Shown one piece after another: positions 1-6,433 of a stretch of 10,177 bases of DNA. This DNA is from Acidimicrobiia bacterium (GTDB taxonomy: Bacteria > Actinomycetota > Acidimicrobiia > Spongiisociales > JAENVV01), in contig CP070681.1 of NCBI GenBank assembly GCA_020352575.1, positions 1,544,889 through 1,555,065 of the forward strand. The letters are read 5' to 3'. Position numbers and translations under genes: made by a program. The notes under the pieces were generated by a model. It made no database searches, was not told the origin of the DNA, and saw nothing but the letters and a program-made list of their open reading frames with translations. Position 1 is the first letter of the stretch. Each line of letters starts with the position of its first letter.

Positions 1-549
1 GATGTGCTCGTGAACAACGCGGCGAGCATGTTCCAGGTCGAGTTCCTCGCCGACCACGAACCCCTTCTCGAGAAGGAGATGGCGGTCAACGTCCTGGGGC
101 CCTACCGGGCGAGCCAGCGGGCCGCAGCCCGCATGCGCGACGCCGGCACGGGGGGCAGCATCATCAGCATCTCCTCGGTGGGCGCGCTCCGAGCCCATCG
201 AGAGGGCATCCCCTACGACGTGACGAAGGGTGCCATCAATGCCCTCACCGTCACGATGGCGGTCGACCTCGGCAAGTACGGCATCCGGGCCAACGCGATC
301 GGGCCCGGGCTCACCCACACGTGGCGCACGGATGGCAGGGAGGGCACCCCGAAGTACCGGTCGGTCGCTTCTAGCGTCCCCCTCCAGCGACATGGGACCG
401 TCGACGACATCGCCGGGGCCGCCGCATTCCTCGCATCGAACGACTCCTCCTATGTCACCGGCCAGGTCCTGTACGTGGACGGGGGCATGACCGCCCAACT
501 CAGCACCCCACCGCCGCCAGACGGCCTCCCGGTCGTCAGCGCCGAATAG
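1..549 (+). CDS. Short-chain dehydrogenase/reductase (SDR), 5' truncated; candidate sugar 1-dehydrogenase
   Basis: This is the C-terminal 182 residues of a classical SDR, an NAD(P)-dependent cytosolic oxidoreductase. The frame is open to the first base, so the true start and the TGxxxGIG nucleotide-binding motif lie upstream. Visible motifs (codon 1 = bases 1-3) are NNAAS at 5-9, the structural Asn N30, the catalytic Ser in SISSVG (S59), Y72 and K76 in YDVTK, GIRANAIGPG at 94-103, and the family ending VTGQVLYVDGGM at 152-163. A Pro-rich tail of about 17 residues follows, longer than usual. It lies 14 bp upstream of the first glucanase, so it is probably the same operon. Next to a lactonase, KDG kinase and KDPG aldolase, a glucose (or galactose) 1-dehydrogenase role is attractive, but SDR substrate cannot be read from these motifs. 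Other polyol, gluconate or uronate reductases remain possible. The family call is firm and the substrate is inference. Confidence 0.9.
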   Translation, partial: DVLVNNAASMFQVEFLADHEPLLEKEMAVNVLGPYRASQRAAARMRDAGTGGSIISISSVGALRAHREGIPYDVTKGAINALTVTMAVDLGKYGIRANAIGPGLTHTWRTDGREGTPKYRSVASSVPLQRHGTVDDIAGAAAFLASNDSSYVTGQVLYVDGGMTAQLSTPPPPDGLPVVSAE

Positions 550-554
550 CCAAT

Positions 555-558
555 GGAG
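555..558 (+). promoter_or_regulatory. Ribosome binding site of the first glucanase gene
   Basis: GGAG lies 5 nt before the ATG at 564, in the 14-bp gap after the dehydrogenase stop. It supports the chosen start and independent translation initiation within an operon transcript. Confidence 0.6.
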
Positions 559-563
559 ACCCG

Positions 564-1550
564 ATGACGACCCGACGCATGATCGCCACCGCGCTGGCGC
601 TGGTGATGGTCCTCGCTGCCTGCGCTGCGGAGACCACTCCCACCACAACCGACGCGGCAGCTGCGCCCGAGACCACCGCCCCGGTGGCGCCACCGACGAC
701 GGCGGCTCCCACGACCACCACCACGACGACGGTCCCCGAGACGACCACCACTACCACCACGACCACGACGATCCCGTCTCCGGAGCCCCTCCCGATCGAG
801 GCCCCCGAAGGATTCGAACTGGTGTGGAGCGACGAGTTCGACGGCGACGAGATCAACCCCGAGAACTGGACCTACGAGATCGGCGGCTGGGGGTGGGGCA
901 ACGGCGAGGCCCAGTACTACACGGACCGCGAGAAGAACGCCCGCGTGCAGAACGGCCTGCTCGTGATCGAGTTGCACCAGGAGAAGTTCGAGAACTCGTA
1001 CTACACGTCGGCCCGGCTCGTGAGCCAGGACCTCCAGGAGTTCCAGTACGGCTACTTCGAGGGTCGCATCAAGGTCCCGAGAGGCGCAGGGCTCTGGCCC
1101 GCCTTCTGGATGCTCGGCTCCGACTTCTACCGCAACCCCGACGACCCCTTCGACGCGAACTGGCCGTTCTCCGGTGAGATCGACATCATGGAATACGTGG
1201 GCCGTGAGCCCAACCTCGTGATCGGCACCGTGCACGGCCCCGGGTACGCAGGCGCTGGCGGGTTGTCGAAGTGGTTCCCGCAGGACTTCGCGATCGCAGA
1301 CGAGTGGCACACGTACTCCATCCTCTGGGATGAGACGGGGATCGAGTTCTTCTTCGATGAGCAGTCGTACTACAAGGTCACCCCGGACCTGGTGGGCGAC
1401 TTCCGCGAGTACGTGTTCGACAAGCCGTACTTCTTCTTGATCAACATGGCGATCGGTGGTGCCCTCGGCGGGAACATCGCGCTCGACCTCGAGTACCCGG
1501 CCCAGATGTACGTCGACCACGTGCGGGTGTACCAACGCGTCGAGGGCTGA
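564..1550 (+). CDS. GH16 beta-1,3-glucanase (laminarinase-type) lipoprotein, copy 1
   Basis: A predicted surface-anchored endo-glucanase of 328 residues that would cut beta-1,3-glucan such as laminarin. Residues 1-20 form a lipoprotein signal: Arg residues at 4-5, a hydrophobic core, and lipobox LAAC with C20 as the lipidated Cys. Residues 21-80 are a Thr/Pro/Ala linker with runs of 7 and 10 Thr, which would hold the enzyme away from the membrane. The catalytic domain starts at about 84 (ELVWSDEFDG) and runs to the C-terminus. The active site GEIDIMEYVG carries nucleophile E205, helper D207 and acid/base E210 in the ExDxxE spacing of laminarinase-like GH16 enzymes. WGNGEAQYYT, GAGLWPAFWMLG and GTVHGPGYAGAGG are also typical of laminarinases. 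There is no carbohydrate-binding module. A kappa-carrageenase or agarase would be expected to differ in the WGNGEAQYYT and HGPGY stretches, so beta-1,3-glucan is preferred. Confidence 0.93.
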   Translation: MTTRRMIATALALVMVLAACAAETTPTTTDAAAAPETTAPVAPPTTAAPTTTTTTTVPETTTTTTTTTTIPSPEPLPIEAPEGFELVWSDEFDGDEINPENWTYEIGGWGWGNGEAQYYTDREKNARVQNGLLVIELHQEKFENSYYTSARLVSQDLQEFQYGYFEGRIKVPRGAGLWPAFWMLGSDFYRNPDDPFDANWPFSGEIDIMEYVGREPNLVIGTVHGPGYAGAGGLSKWFPQDFAIADEWHTYSILWDETGIEFFFDEQSYYKVTPDLVGDFREYVFDKPYFFLINMAIGGALGGNIALDLEYPAQMYVDHVRVYQRVEG

Positions 1551-1553
1551 TCC

Positions 1554-2537
1554 ATGCGGGCCCGACGTGTCGTGACGGCGACGGTCGCATCGGCGATGGT
1601 CCTCGCTGCGTGTGCGGCCGAGACCGCACCGACCACGACCGCGGTCGCTGCCGCCCCGGAGACGACCACGACGGTGGCGCCTGCGACGACGGCTGCTCCG
1701 ACGACCACCACGACGACGGTCCCGGAAACGACCACGACCACCACCACGACCACGACGATCCCTACCCCCGAGGAGATCGCACCGATCCCCCCGGAGGGGT
1801 ACGAACTGGTGTGGAGCGATGAGTTCGATGGCGATGAGATCAACGTGGACAACTGGACGCATGAGATCGGCGGCTGGGGGTGGGGCAACGGCGAGGCGCA
1901 GTACTACACCGACCGTGAGAAGAACAGCCGGGTGCAGAACGGCTTGCTCGTCATCGAGCTCCACCAGGAAGCGTTCGAGAACTCGTTCTACACGTCGGCC
2001 CGGATGGTCACCCAGGGGAAGCAGGAGTTCCAGTACGGCTACATGGAGGCCCGACTCAAAGTGCCCGCCGGTGCCGGCACCTGGCCAGCGTTCTGGATGC
2101 TGGGCGCCGACTTCGGTCGACTCGAGGAGAACCCCGACGCCACCCCGTGGCCGTTCTCGGGGGAGATCGACATCATGGAGTACGTCGGTCGGAAACCCCA
2201 CGTCGTGCTCGGCACCGTGCACGGTCCCGGGTATGCCGGCGCAGGCGGGTTGTCGAAGTGGTTCCCGCAGGACTTCCCGATCGCCGATGACTGGCACACG
2301 TACGCCATCGAGTGGGACGAGACCGGGATCTCGTTCTTCTTCGACGACCAGTTCTATTACAAGGTGACGCCGGAGCTCGTTGGTGACTTCCGCGAGTACG
2401 TGTTCGACAAGCCGTACTTCTTCCTCATCAACCTCGCCCACGGCGGGACGTTGGGCGGCAACATCGCCCTGGACCTCGAGTACCCGATCCAGTACTACGC
2501 CGACTACGTCCGCGTGTATCAGCGCGTCGACACCTGA
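1554..2537 (+). CDS. GH16 beta-1,3-glucanase (laminarinase-type) lipoprotein, copy 2
   Basis: A 327-residue paralogue of the preceding gene, starting 3 bp after its stop, with GAGGG 7 nt before the ATG. It has the same layout: signal peptide with lipobox LAAC (C20), Thr-rich linker to about residue 80, then a full GH16 domain. Catalytic residues are E204, D206 and E209 in GEIDIMEYVG. By eye the catalytic domains agree at about four of five positions. The main differences are the loop just before the active-site strand (about residues 186-197, where copy 1 has an Asp/Pro-rich sequence), the strand after it, and scattered positions such as K to A in HQEAFEN. The loop change could alter subsite preference or product length. 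Both copies keep every catalytic residue, so neither looks decayed. The most likely job is a second, slightly different laminarinase on the same cell surface. Confidence 0.93.
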   Translation: MRARRVVTATVASAMVLAACAAETAPTTTAVAAAPETTTTVAPATTAAPTTTTTTVPETTTTTTTTTTIPTPEEIAPIPPEGYELVWSDEFDGDEINVDNWTHEIGGWGWGNGEAQYYTDREKNSRVQNGLLVIELHQEAFENSFYTSARMVTQGKQEFQYGYMEARLKVPAGAGTWPAFWMLGADFGRLEENPDATPWPFSGEIDIMEYVGRKPHVVLGTVHGPGYAGAGGLSKWFPQDFPIADDWHTYAIEWDETGISFFFDDQFYYKVTPELVGDFREYVFDKPYFFLINLAHGGTLGGNIALDLEYPIQYYADYVRVYQRVDT

Positions 2538-2542
2538 CCGCC

Positions 2543-3403
2543 ATGCAGTTCGCCGAACCCGACGTCCTCGTCCACCTCGGGTCCTCCCTCGGGGAGGGAC
2601 CACGGTGGGACCATCGGCTCGGCCAGCTCGCGTGGGTCGACATCTTGGGTGGCCTGGTGCACCGCACCGATCCCTCGACGGGGAACACCTCCTCGCACGA
2701 TGTGGGGGACGCAGTGGGTGCGCTTGGCCTGCTCGACGAGGATGCCTACCTGCTCGCCCTGGGGCGGGGGTTCGCCGAGCTGCGAGGTGGCGAGGTCTCC
2801 AACCGCGTCGACATCGTGGATGAGGGATTCCGACTCAACGATGCGGTCGTCGACCCGAGGGGTCGCTTCCTGGCCGGGTCCGTGGAGGACGGCCACCCGC
2901 CGACCGGAACGGTCTACTCCCGTGAGCCGAACGGCTCAGTCAGGCCGCTCTTCGGAGGAGCGTCGGTCTCGAACGGGATCGGCTGGTCCGCCGACGGGGC
3001 ACGGATGTACTACGCCGACTCTGCGGTCGGCGTGGAGGTCTTCGACTACGACCTCGACACAGGGGACGTGGCGAACCGTCGCCTCTTCGTCGAGATCCCC
3101 GAGTCCGACGGCGTCTCGGACGGCCTCGTCGTCGACGCCGAGGGCTGCGTGTGGGTGGCCATCTGGGGAGCGGGTGCCGTGCGCCGTTTCTCACCCGATG
3201 GCCGGGTCCTGGGTGAGGTGCGGGTTCCGGCGCTGCGCTCGACCGCAGCGGCGTTCGGTGGCCCCGACCTGGGAACCCTCTTCATCACGTCTGCGACTGC
3301 CGGCGCCACGCCGGAGACTGCCCACGAACTCGACGGAGCCCTGTTCGCCGTCGACGTGGGGGTGACAGGTGTTCGCTCGACCGTCATCATGAGCCCCGCA
3401 TGA
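2543..3403 (+). CDS. SMP-30/gluconolactonase family lactonase
   Basis: A 286-residue six-bladed beta-propeller lactonase without a signal peptide, so cytosolic. It would hydrolyse an aldonolactone such as glucono-1,5-lactone to the acid using one divalent metal. The metal ligands of the family are all visible: E18 in GEGPRW, N144 in SNGIGWS and D193 in SDGLVVD. The substrate-contacting RLND (R97, N99) and the late motif AAFGGPDLGTLFITS (236-250) are also present. Its length matches the family. The start at 2543 is 5 bp after the glucanase stop and has no clear Shine-Dalgarno, so translation may be coupled. The stop overlaps the aldolase start as ATGA. Set between a dehydrogenase and KDPG aldolase, it fits the second step of a sugar-oxidation route. 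The sugar (glucose, galactose or a pentose) is inferred and not shown. Confidence 0.9.
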   Translation: MQFAEPDVLVHLGSSLGEGPRWDHRLGQLAWVDILGGLVHRTDPSTGNTSSHDVGDAVGALGLLDEDAYLLALGRGFAELRGGEVSNRVDIVDEGFRLNDAVVDPRGRFLAGSVEDGHPPTGTVYSREPNGSVRPLFGGASVSNGIGWSADGARMYYADSAVGVEVFDYDLDTGDVANRRLFVEIPESDGVSDGLVVDAEGCVWVAIWGAGAVRRFSPDGRVLGEVRVPALRSTAAAFGGPDLGTLFITSATAGATPETAHELDGALFAVDVGVTGVRSTVIMSPA

Positions 3404-4017
3404 CGATCCTCGACCTGATGGAGGCCGACGGCCTCGTCCCACTCCGCTCATCGCCCGACATCGGAGTGCTCCGTGCAACGGCGAACGCCATTGCCGAAGC
3501 CGGGCTGAGCACCTTTGAGGTCACGCTGCGGTCCGAGGGCGCGGTCGAGGCGATCCGCGTGTTGGCTGGCGAGGTCGAGGACCTGCGGATCGGGGCCGGG
3601 ACCGTCCTCACCGATGCCGATGCCGAGGCAGTGGTCGACGCCGGAGCGACCTTCGTCCTCTCGCCCACCGTCGTGCCAGGTGTCGCTGCCGCCTGCACCG
3701 ATGCGAGCGTCCCTTACATCCCCGGTTGTGCCACGCCCACCGAGATCCAGGTGGCCCTCGAACTGGGATGCCAGGCAGTGAAGCTCTTCCCCGCCTCGTC
3801 GCTGGGTCCCGGGTTCTTGTCGGCCGTCCGTGCGGTGTTCCCCGGCCTCCGCGCGATTCCCACCGGAGGGCTGCGGCCGGATCCAACGTCACTGGACCCG
3901 TGGTTCGATGCCGGCGCGTTCGCCGTTGGGCTCGGATCAGCGCTCTTCCCCGAGGACGGGCCCAATCGGCTCGCCGAGACCGCTGCGATCGTGGCCCGGG
4001 CACGCGCCCGGGACTGA
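3400..4017 (+). CDS. eda: 2-keto-3-deoxy-6-phosphogluconate (KDPG) aldolase
   Basis: A 205-residue class I aldolase of the KDPG/KHG family, which splits KDPG into pyruvate and glyceraldehyde-3-phosphate in the Entner-Doudoroff pathway. The Schiff-base lysine is K128 in AVKLFPAS. The catalytic glutamate and its partner arginine are E40 and R44 in FEVTLR. GAGTVLT (65-71), PGCATPTEI (108-116) and the phosphate-binding PTGGL (154-158) are in place, and the length is standard. The gene overlaps the lactonase stop by 4 bp (ATGA), implying translational coupling and joint expression with the glucanases. The KDG kinase that would make its substrate is encoded opposite, ending 1 bp away. A KDP-galactonate aldolase (DgoA) belongs to the same family and cannot be excluded if the sugar is galactose. 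Confidence 0.93.
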   Translation: MTILDLMEADGLVPLRSSPDIGVLRATANAIAEAGLSTFEVTLRSEGAVEAIRVLAGEVEDLRIGAGTVLTDADAEAVVDAGATFVLSPTVVPGVAAACTDASVPYIPGCATPTEIQVALELGCQAVKLFPASSLGPGFLSAVRAVFPGLRAIPTGGLRPDPTSLDPWFDAGAFAVGLGSALFPEDGPNRLAETAAIVARARARD

Positions 4018-4018
4018 C

Positions 4019-5116
4019 CTACCGCACCACCCGGGCACCCTCGGCGGCGACGGCCCGCAGCACCTCGGCCTCGGTCATCATCGACGTGTCGCCCGGTGTG
4101 CTCATCGTGAGGGCACCGTGCGCGGCGCCGATCTCGACGGCCTCCTGGGCCGTCCTACCGGTGAGGAAGCTCCAGATGACGCCCGTTGCGAATCCGTCGC
4201 CGCCTCCGACTCGGTCATAGATCTCGAGGTCCTCGCGCATCCGCGACTCGTGGAAGGTCCCGTCGGCGAACAGAACGGCGCCCCAGTCGTTGATGCCGGC
4301 TGTCTTCGCGTTCCGGAGGGTCGTGGCCACGGCCTCGAAGTGTGGGAACGCCTCCACGACCTGCTCGATCATGGTGCGGAATCCGGCGAGGTCGATGTGT
4401 GAGATCTCGTCGTCGAGGCCCTCGACCTCGAATCCGAGGGCGGCGGTGAAGTCCTCTTCGTTGCCGATCATGACGTCGACGTACTTCGCAAGCTCCCTGT
4501 TCACCTCCACGGCCCGTCGCTGTCCACCATGGGGTTTCCAGAGCGATGGGCGGTAGTTCAAGTCGTAGGAGACGACCGTACCGGAGGCCTTGGCCGCCTT
4601 CATCGCCGCAAGTGCCACCTCGGCGGTGCTGTCGGAGAGGGCGGCGAAGATCCCGCCTGTGTGGAGCCATCGCACACCCTCGACCTCGAAGAGGCGATGC
4701 CAGTCCACATCGTCCGGCTCCATCTGGGAGACCGCCGTGTGGGCCCGATCCGACACGCCGAGCGCAGGCCGCGGCCCGAAGCCCTTCTCGACGAAGTTGT
4801 ACCCCACCCGCGCCTCACGGCCGATCCCATCGTGGGGAACCCACTTCACGTGGCTGAGGTCGACTCCGCCGGTCATCATGAGGTCTTCGACGAGGTGTCC
4901 GATCTCACTGTCCACGAGGGCGGTCACGACGCTGGTCCTGAGGTTGAACACCTTCCGGAGGGCGCGGGCGACGTTGTACTCGCCGCCACCCTCACTGACC
5001 CTGAAGTGCCTGGCCGTTCGCACCCGCCCCCACTCCGGGTCGAATCGCAGCATCACCTCGCCGAGCGCCACGGCATCCCACCGGGCCTCGCCCCCTGACT
5101 TGATACTGAGTGTCAC
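4019..5116 (-). CDS. kdgK: 2-keto-3-deoxygluconate (KDG) kinase, PfkB family
   Basis: A 365-residue ribokinase-fold sugar kinase predicted to phosphorylate KDG to KDPG with ATP in the cytosol. The N-terminal motif GEVMLRFDP (19-27), GGGEYNVARAL (43-53), DLNYRPSLW (185-193), GNEEDF (218-223) and the C-terminal PfkB signature DRVGGGDGFATG (301-312, catalytic base D307) match KDG kinases rather than fructokinases. The frame runs open far upstream, but the GTG at 5116 is chosen because AGGAGG sits 4 nt before it, similarity begins there, and a divergent promoter precedes it. An ATG two bases upstream reads straight into TGA. The 3' end meets the aldolase gene with one base between stops. The kinase is therefore outside the operon that makes its downstream enzyme. 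Use of 2-keto-3-deoxygalactonate is possible, since some enzymes of this family accept both. Confidence 0.9.
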   Translation of the reverse strand: MTLSIKSGGEARWDAVALGEVMLRFDPEWGRVRTARHFRVSEGGGEYNVARALRKVFNLRTSVVTALVDSEIGHLVEDLMMTGGVDLSHVKWVPHDGIGREARVGYNFVEKGFGPRPALGVSDRAHTAVSQMEPDDVDWHRLFEVEGVRWLHTGGIFAALSDSTAEVALAAMKAAKASGTVVSYDLNYRPSLWKPHGGQRRAVEVNRELAKYVDVMIGNEEDFTAALGFEVEGLDDEISHIDLAGFRTMIEQVVEAFPHFEAVATTLRNAKTAGINDWGAVLFADGTFHESRMREDLEIYDRVGGGDGFATGVIWSFLTGRTAQEAVEIGAAHGALTMSTPGDTSMMTEAEVLRAVAAEGARVVR

Positions 5117-5120
5117 ATGG

Positions 5121-5126
5121 CCTCCT
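5121..5126 (-). promoter_or_regulatory. Ribosome binding site fixing the KDG kinase start
   Basis: AGGAGG on the minus strand lies 4 nt before the GTG at 5116. It decides the start against the long open extension upstream, which would read through the neighbouring gene. Confidence 0.65.
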
Positions 5127-5137
5127 CTCGGTCGTCG

Positions 5138-5143
5138 AGGATA
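5138..5143 (-). promoter_or_regulatory. Putative -10 element (TATCCT) for the KDG kinase
   Basis: TATCCT on the minus strand fits the actinobacterial -10 pattern TAnnnT, 21 nt before the GTG, leaving room for a short leader with the ribosome site. No TTGACA-like -35 is visible. It would make the 63-bp gap to the nuclease gene a divergent promoter. Confidence 0.4.
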
Positions 5144-5167
5144 GGACCGGTGCTGCGGAGGGATCCG

Positions 5168-5173
5168 TACGCT
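5168..5173 (+). promoter_or_regulatory. Putative leaderless promoter -10 (TACGCT) of the nuclease lipoprotein
   Basis: TACGCT ends exactly 6 nt before the ATG at 5180, so transcription would begin at or next to the A of the start codon. The only Shine-Dalgarno-like run (GGAGGG at 5157-5162) is 17 nt from the ATG, too far to act. Three other genes here show the same geometry. Confidence 0.5.
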
Positions 5174-5179
5174 TCGGCG

Positions 5180-5986
5180 ATGCGTCCCATCGCCGTGCTC
5201 GCCCTTGTGTTGGGCGCCTGCACCTTCACCGAAGCCCTTCCCGTGGAGACCGTCGTGCACGACTCCGCCGAGGTGGTTGCCGTCGTTGATGGTGACACGC
5301 TCCTGGTGGCAGTCGACGGACGGGAGGAGTCGGTGCGGCTCATAGGCGTCAATGCCCCCGAACGCGGTGAGTGCCTCTTCGAGGAAGCGACCGCCGCCCT
5401 TGCCGATGCCGTAGCCGACGGGTTCGTCGGCCTCACCGTCGATGAGACCGACCGAGACGAGTTCGGTCGTCTCCTCCGCTACGTCTCGGTCATGGGCGAG
5501 GACATCGGGAAGGGACTCGTGGGCGAAGGACTGGCCGTCGCCCGCCGCTACCCACCCGACACGGCACGGGCCGACGACTACGCCGCGGCCGAGAAGGAGG
5601 CCATGGCGGCCGGCCTCGGGCTCTGGTCCGACATCCCGTGCGGTGCCACGGCTGGGCCGCTTCACCTCGGTGCGATCGAGCCGGATGCGTCCGGCGACGA
5701 CGGAGACAATCCCAATGGGGAGTGGGTCGAGGTCGTCAATGCCTCGGACGAAGTGGTGTCGCTCGAGGGGTGGGGCCTCAAGGACGAGAGCTCACGGCAT
5801 AGGTTCGCGTTCCCTCCCGGCTCCACCCTCGACCCCGGGGAGACCGTGCGGATCCTGTCGGGCTGCGGAACGGACACCTCGGCGGTGTTGCACTGGTGCG
5901 CCGACGGCCCGGTGTGGACCAACTCGGGTGACACTGCGTTCCTGCTCGCACCCGGCGGCGCGGTGGTGGATCGCCTCAGCTATTGA
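5180..5986 (+). CDS. Lipoprotein with thermonuclease (SNase-like) domain and lamin-tail domain
   Basis: A 268-residue predicted cell-surface nuclease. Residues 1-14 are a very short lipoprotein signal ending in lipobox LGAC (C14). The staphylococcal-nuclease fold spans about 29-152: VDGDT (36-40, Ca ligand D39), RLIGVNAPE (53-61, catalytic R53 and E61) and DEFGRLL (93-99, catalytic R97), followed by GLGLWSD. The second acidic calcium ligand, Asp in the S. aureus enzyme, is Asn here (N58). A lamin-tail domain follows at about 158-268 (EWVEVVNASDEVVSLEGWGLKD), a beta-sandwich common on extracellular nucleases; C229 and C240 could form a disulfide. The start at 5180 is chosen from the lipobox position and the TACGCT box 6 nt upstream. 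An in-frame ATG at 5117 would add 21 residues before the signal. Likely role: degradation of external DNA or RNA for nutrients. Confidence 0.88.
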   Translation: MRPIAVLALVLGACTFTEALPVETVVHDSAEVVAVVDGDTLLVAVDGREESVRLIGVNAPERGECLFEEATAALADAVADGFVGLTVDETDRDEFGRLLRYVSVMGEDIGKGLVGEGLAVARRYPPDTARADDYAAAEKEAMAAGLGLWSDIPCGATAGPLHLGAIEPDASGDDGDNPNGEWVEVVNASDEVVSLEGWGLKDESSRHRFAFPPGSTLDPGETVRILSGCGTDTSAVLHWCADGPVWTNSGDTAFLLAPGGAVVDRLSY

Positions 5987-5999
5987 GCCGATCGGCTCA
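5984..5999. terminator. Perfect 16-bp palindrome holding both stop codons of convergent genes
   Basis: TGAGCCGATCGGCTCA is a perfect inverted repeat. Its first three bases are the stop of the nuclease gene and its last three are the reverse complement of the VOC gene stop. As RNA it would fold as a 6-bp stem with a GATC loop from either direction. No T tract follows on either side, so it would be an atypical bidirectional terminator or a protein-binding site. Confidence 0.4.
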
Positions 6000-6371
6000 G
6001 TGCCCCCACCCGATGCAGAAGGGGTGGCCGGCCGGGCTTGCGTACACCTGGTGGCCCTCGGACGCGTCGGGATCGCCCTCTTGGAGGAGCCGGGCACCGA
6101 GCGCCATGACCTCGTCGTGGGCCGCCCGCCCGTCGTGGACGTGGAGGTCGAGGTGGACCTGCTGGGAACGGTCCCCGCTCGGCCACACCGGCGGCTCGTG
6201 GTCGGGGGCATGCTGGACCCCCATCCGCCACTGTCCGTCTGCGTCGACGACGCTGTGCCATCCATAGTCGTCGTCGGGGATCACCCGCCCTCCCAGGACC
6301 CCGGCCCAGAAGGCGCTCTCGGCGGCGATGTCGGCGGCGTCGAACACGATGACGGTGCGGGCGATCTGCAT
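5997..6371 (-). CDS. VOC-superfamily (glyoxalase-like) protein
   Basis: A 124-residue single-domain member of the vicinal oxygen chelate superfamily, most like the actinobacterial 'Glyoxalase_6' group. The pattern is clear: [21 protein letters not shown] (8-27, the first beta-alpha module), a central [12 protein letters not shown] stretch, [11 protein letters not shown] (70-80) with a candidate metal ligand at H73, LGARLL (91-96), and the ending [15 protein letters not shown] (109-123). VOC enzymes pair two such modules; here the first (about 5-55) and second (about 70-124) lie in one chain. The ATG at 6371 is preceded by GGAGGAGGAG at the right distance. The substrate is unknown; members act as dioxygenases, epimerases, isomerases or resistance proteins, and the sequence does not decide. 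It is divergent from the symporter gene and convergent with the nuclease gene. Confidence 0.85.
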   Translation of the reverse strand: MQIARTVIVFDAADIAAESAFWAGVLGGRVIPDDDYGWHSVVDADGQWRMGVQHAPDHEPPVWPSGDRSQQVHLDLHVHDGRAAHDEVMALGARLLQEGDPDASEGHQVYASPAGHPFCIGWGH

Positions 6372-6373
6372 GT

Positions 6374-6383
6374 CTCCTCCTCC
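6374..6383 (-). promoter_or_regulatory. Ribosome binding site of the VOC gene
   Basis: GGAGGAGGAG on the minus strand lies 2 nt before the ATG at 6371 when measured to its near end; the first GGAGG gives about 7 nt. This supports the chosen start and shows that this gene, unlike its divergent neighbour, has a leader. Confidence 0.6.
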
Positions 6384-6389
6384 GGGGGA

Positions 6390-6395
6390 ACCGTA
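6390..6395 (-). promoter_or_regulatory. Putative -10 element (TACGGT) for the VOC gene
   Basis: TACGGT on the minus strand fits TAnnnT and ends 18 nt before the ATG, upstream of the ribosome site. It touches the AGGGGGTC octamer of the opposite promoter. No -35 match is seen. Confidence 0.3.
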
Positions 6396-6421
6396 GGGGG
6401 TCGGCGGTCCTCCGTGATCGG

Positions 6422-6427
6422 TACCCT
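6422..6427 (+). promoter_or_regulatory. Putative leaderless promoter -10 (TACCCT) of the GPH symporter
   Basis: TACCCT ends 6 nt before the ATG at 6434 and no Shine-Dalgarno sequence is present. The octamer AGGGGGTC at 6395-6402 lies 19 bp upstream of the hexamer, the same spacing as at the 9262 gene. A leaderless start is the simplest reading. Confidence 0.5.
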
Positions 6428-6433
6428 CGCAGC

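Larger units (their letters stand above)
564..2537 (+). repeat. Tandem gene duplication of about 1 kb (two GH16 genes)
   Basis: Two direct copies of a complete gene, 564-1550 and 1554-2537, lie head to tail with 3 bp between them. Similarity covers the signal peptide, the linker and the catalytic domain. Long identical protein blocks (for example YVFDKPYFFLIN and GGLSKWFPQDF) and parallel Thr-codon tracts (about 711-771 and 1702-1757, built of acc/acg/act) show common descent. Many third-position differences suggest the event is not recent. Confidence 0.85.

Noticed and set aside
711..771. Short tandem repeats of acc/acg/act as a possible CRISPR or satellite array
   Set aside because: They are Thr codons of the lipoprotein linker in frame, mirrored in the second copy at about 1702-1757, with no spacers or regular repeat unit.
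450..2603. A 717-codon open frame on the minus strand across both glucanase genes
   Set aside because: It is the antisense image of two GC-rich GH16 genes: its protein is Arg/Gly/Asp/Val-rich, repeats because the genes are duplicated, and has no recognisable domain. The plus-strand frames carry complete catalytic motifs.
5117..5179. Upstream in-frame ATG (5117) for the nuclease lipoprotein
   Set aside because: It would place 21 polar residues before the signal peptide and start inside the kinase ribosome site; ATG 5180 gives a proper lipobox and the TAnnnT-6-ATG geometry.
5117..5665. N-terminal extension of the KDG kinase frame up to 5665
   Set aside because: The extension is antisense to the nuclease gene, has no kinase similarity, and the GTG at 5116 has its own AGGAGG and promoter-like sequence.
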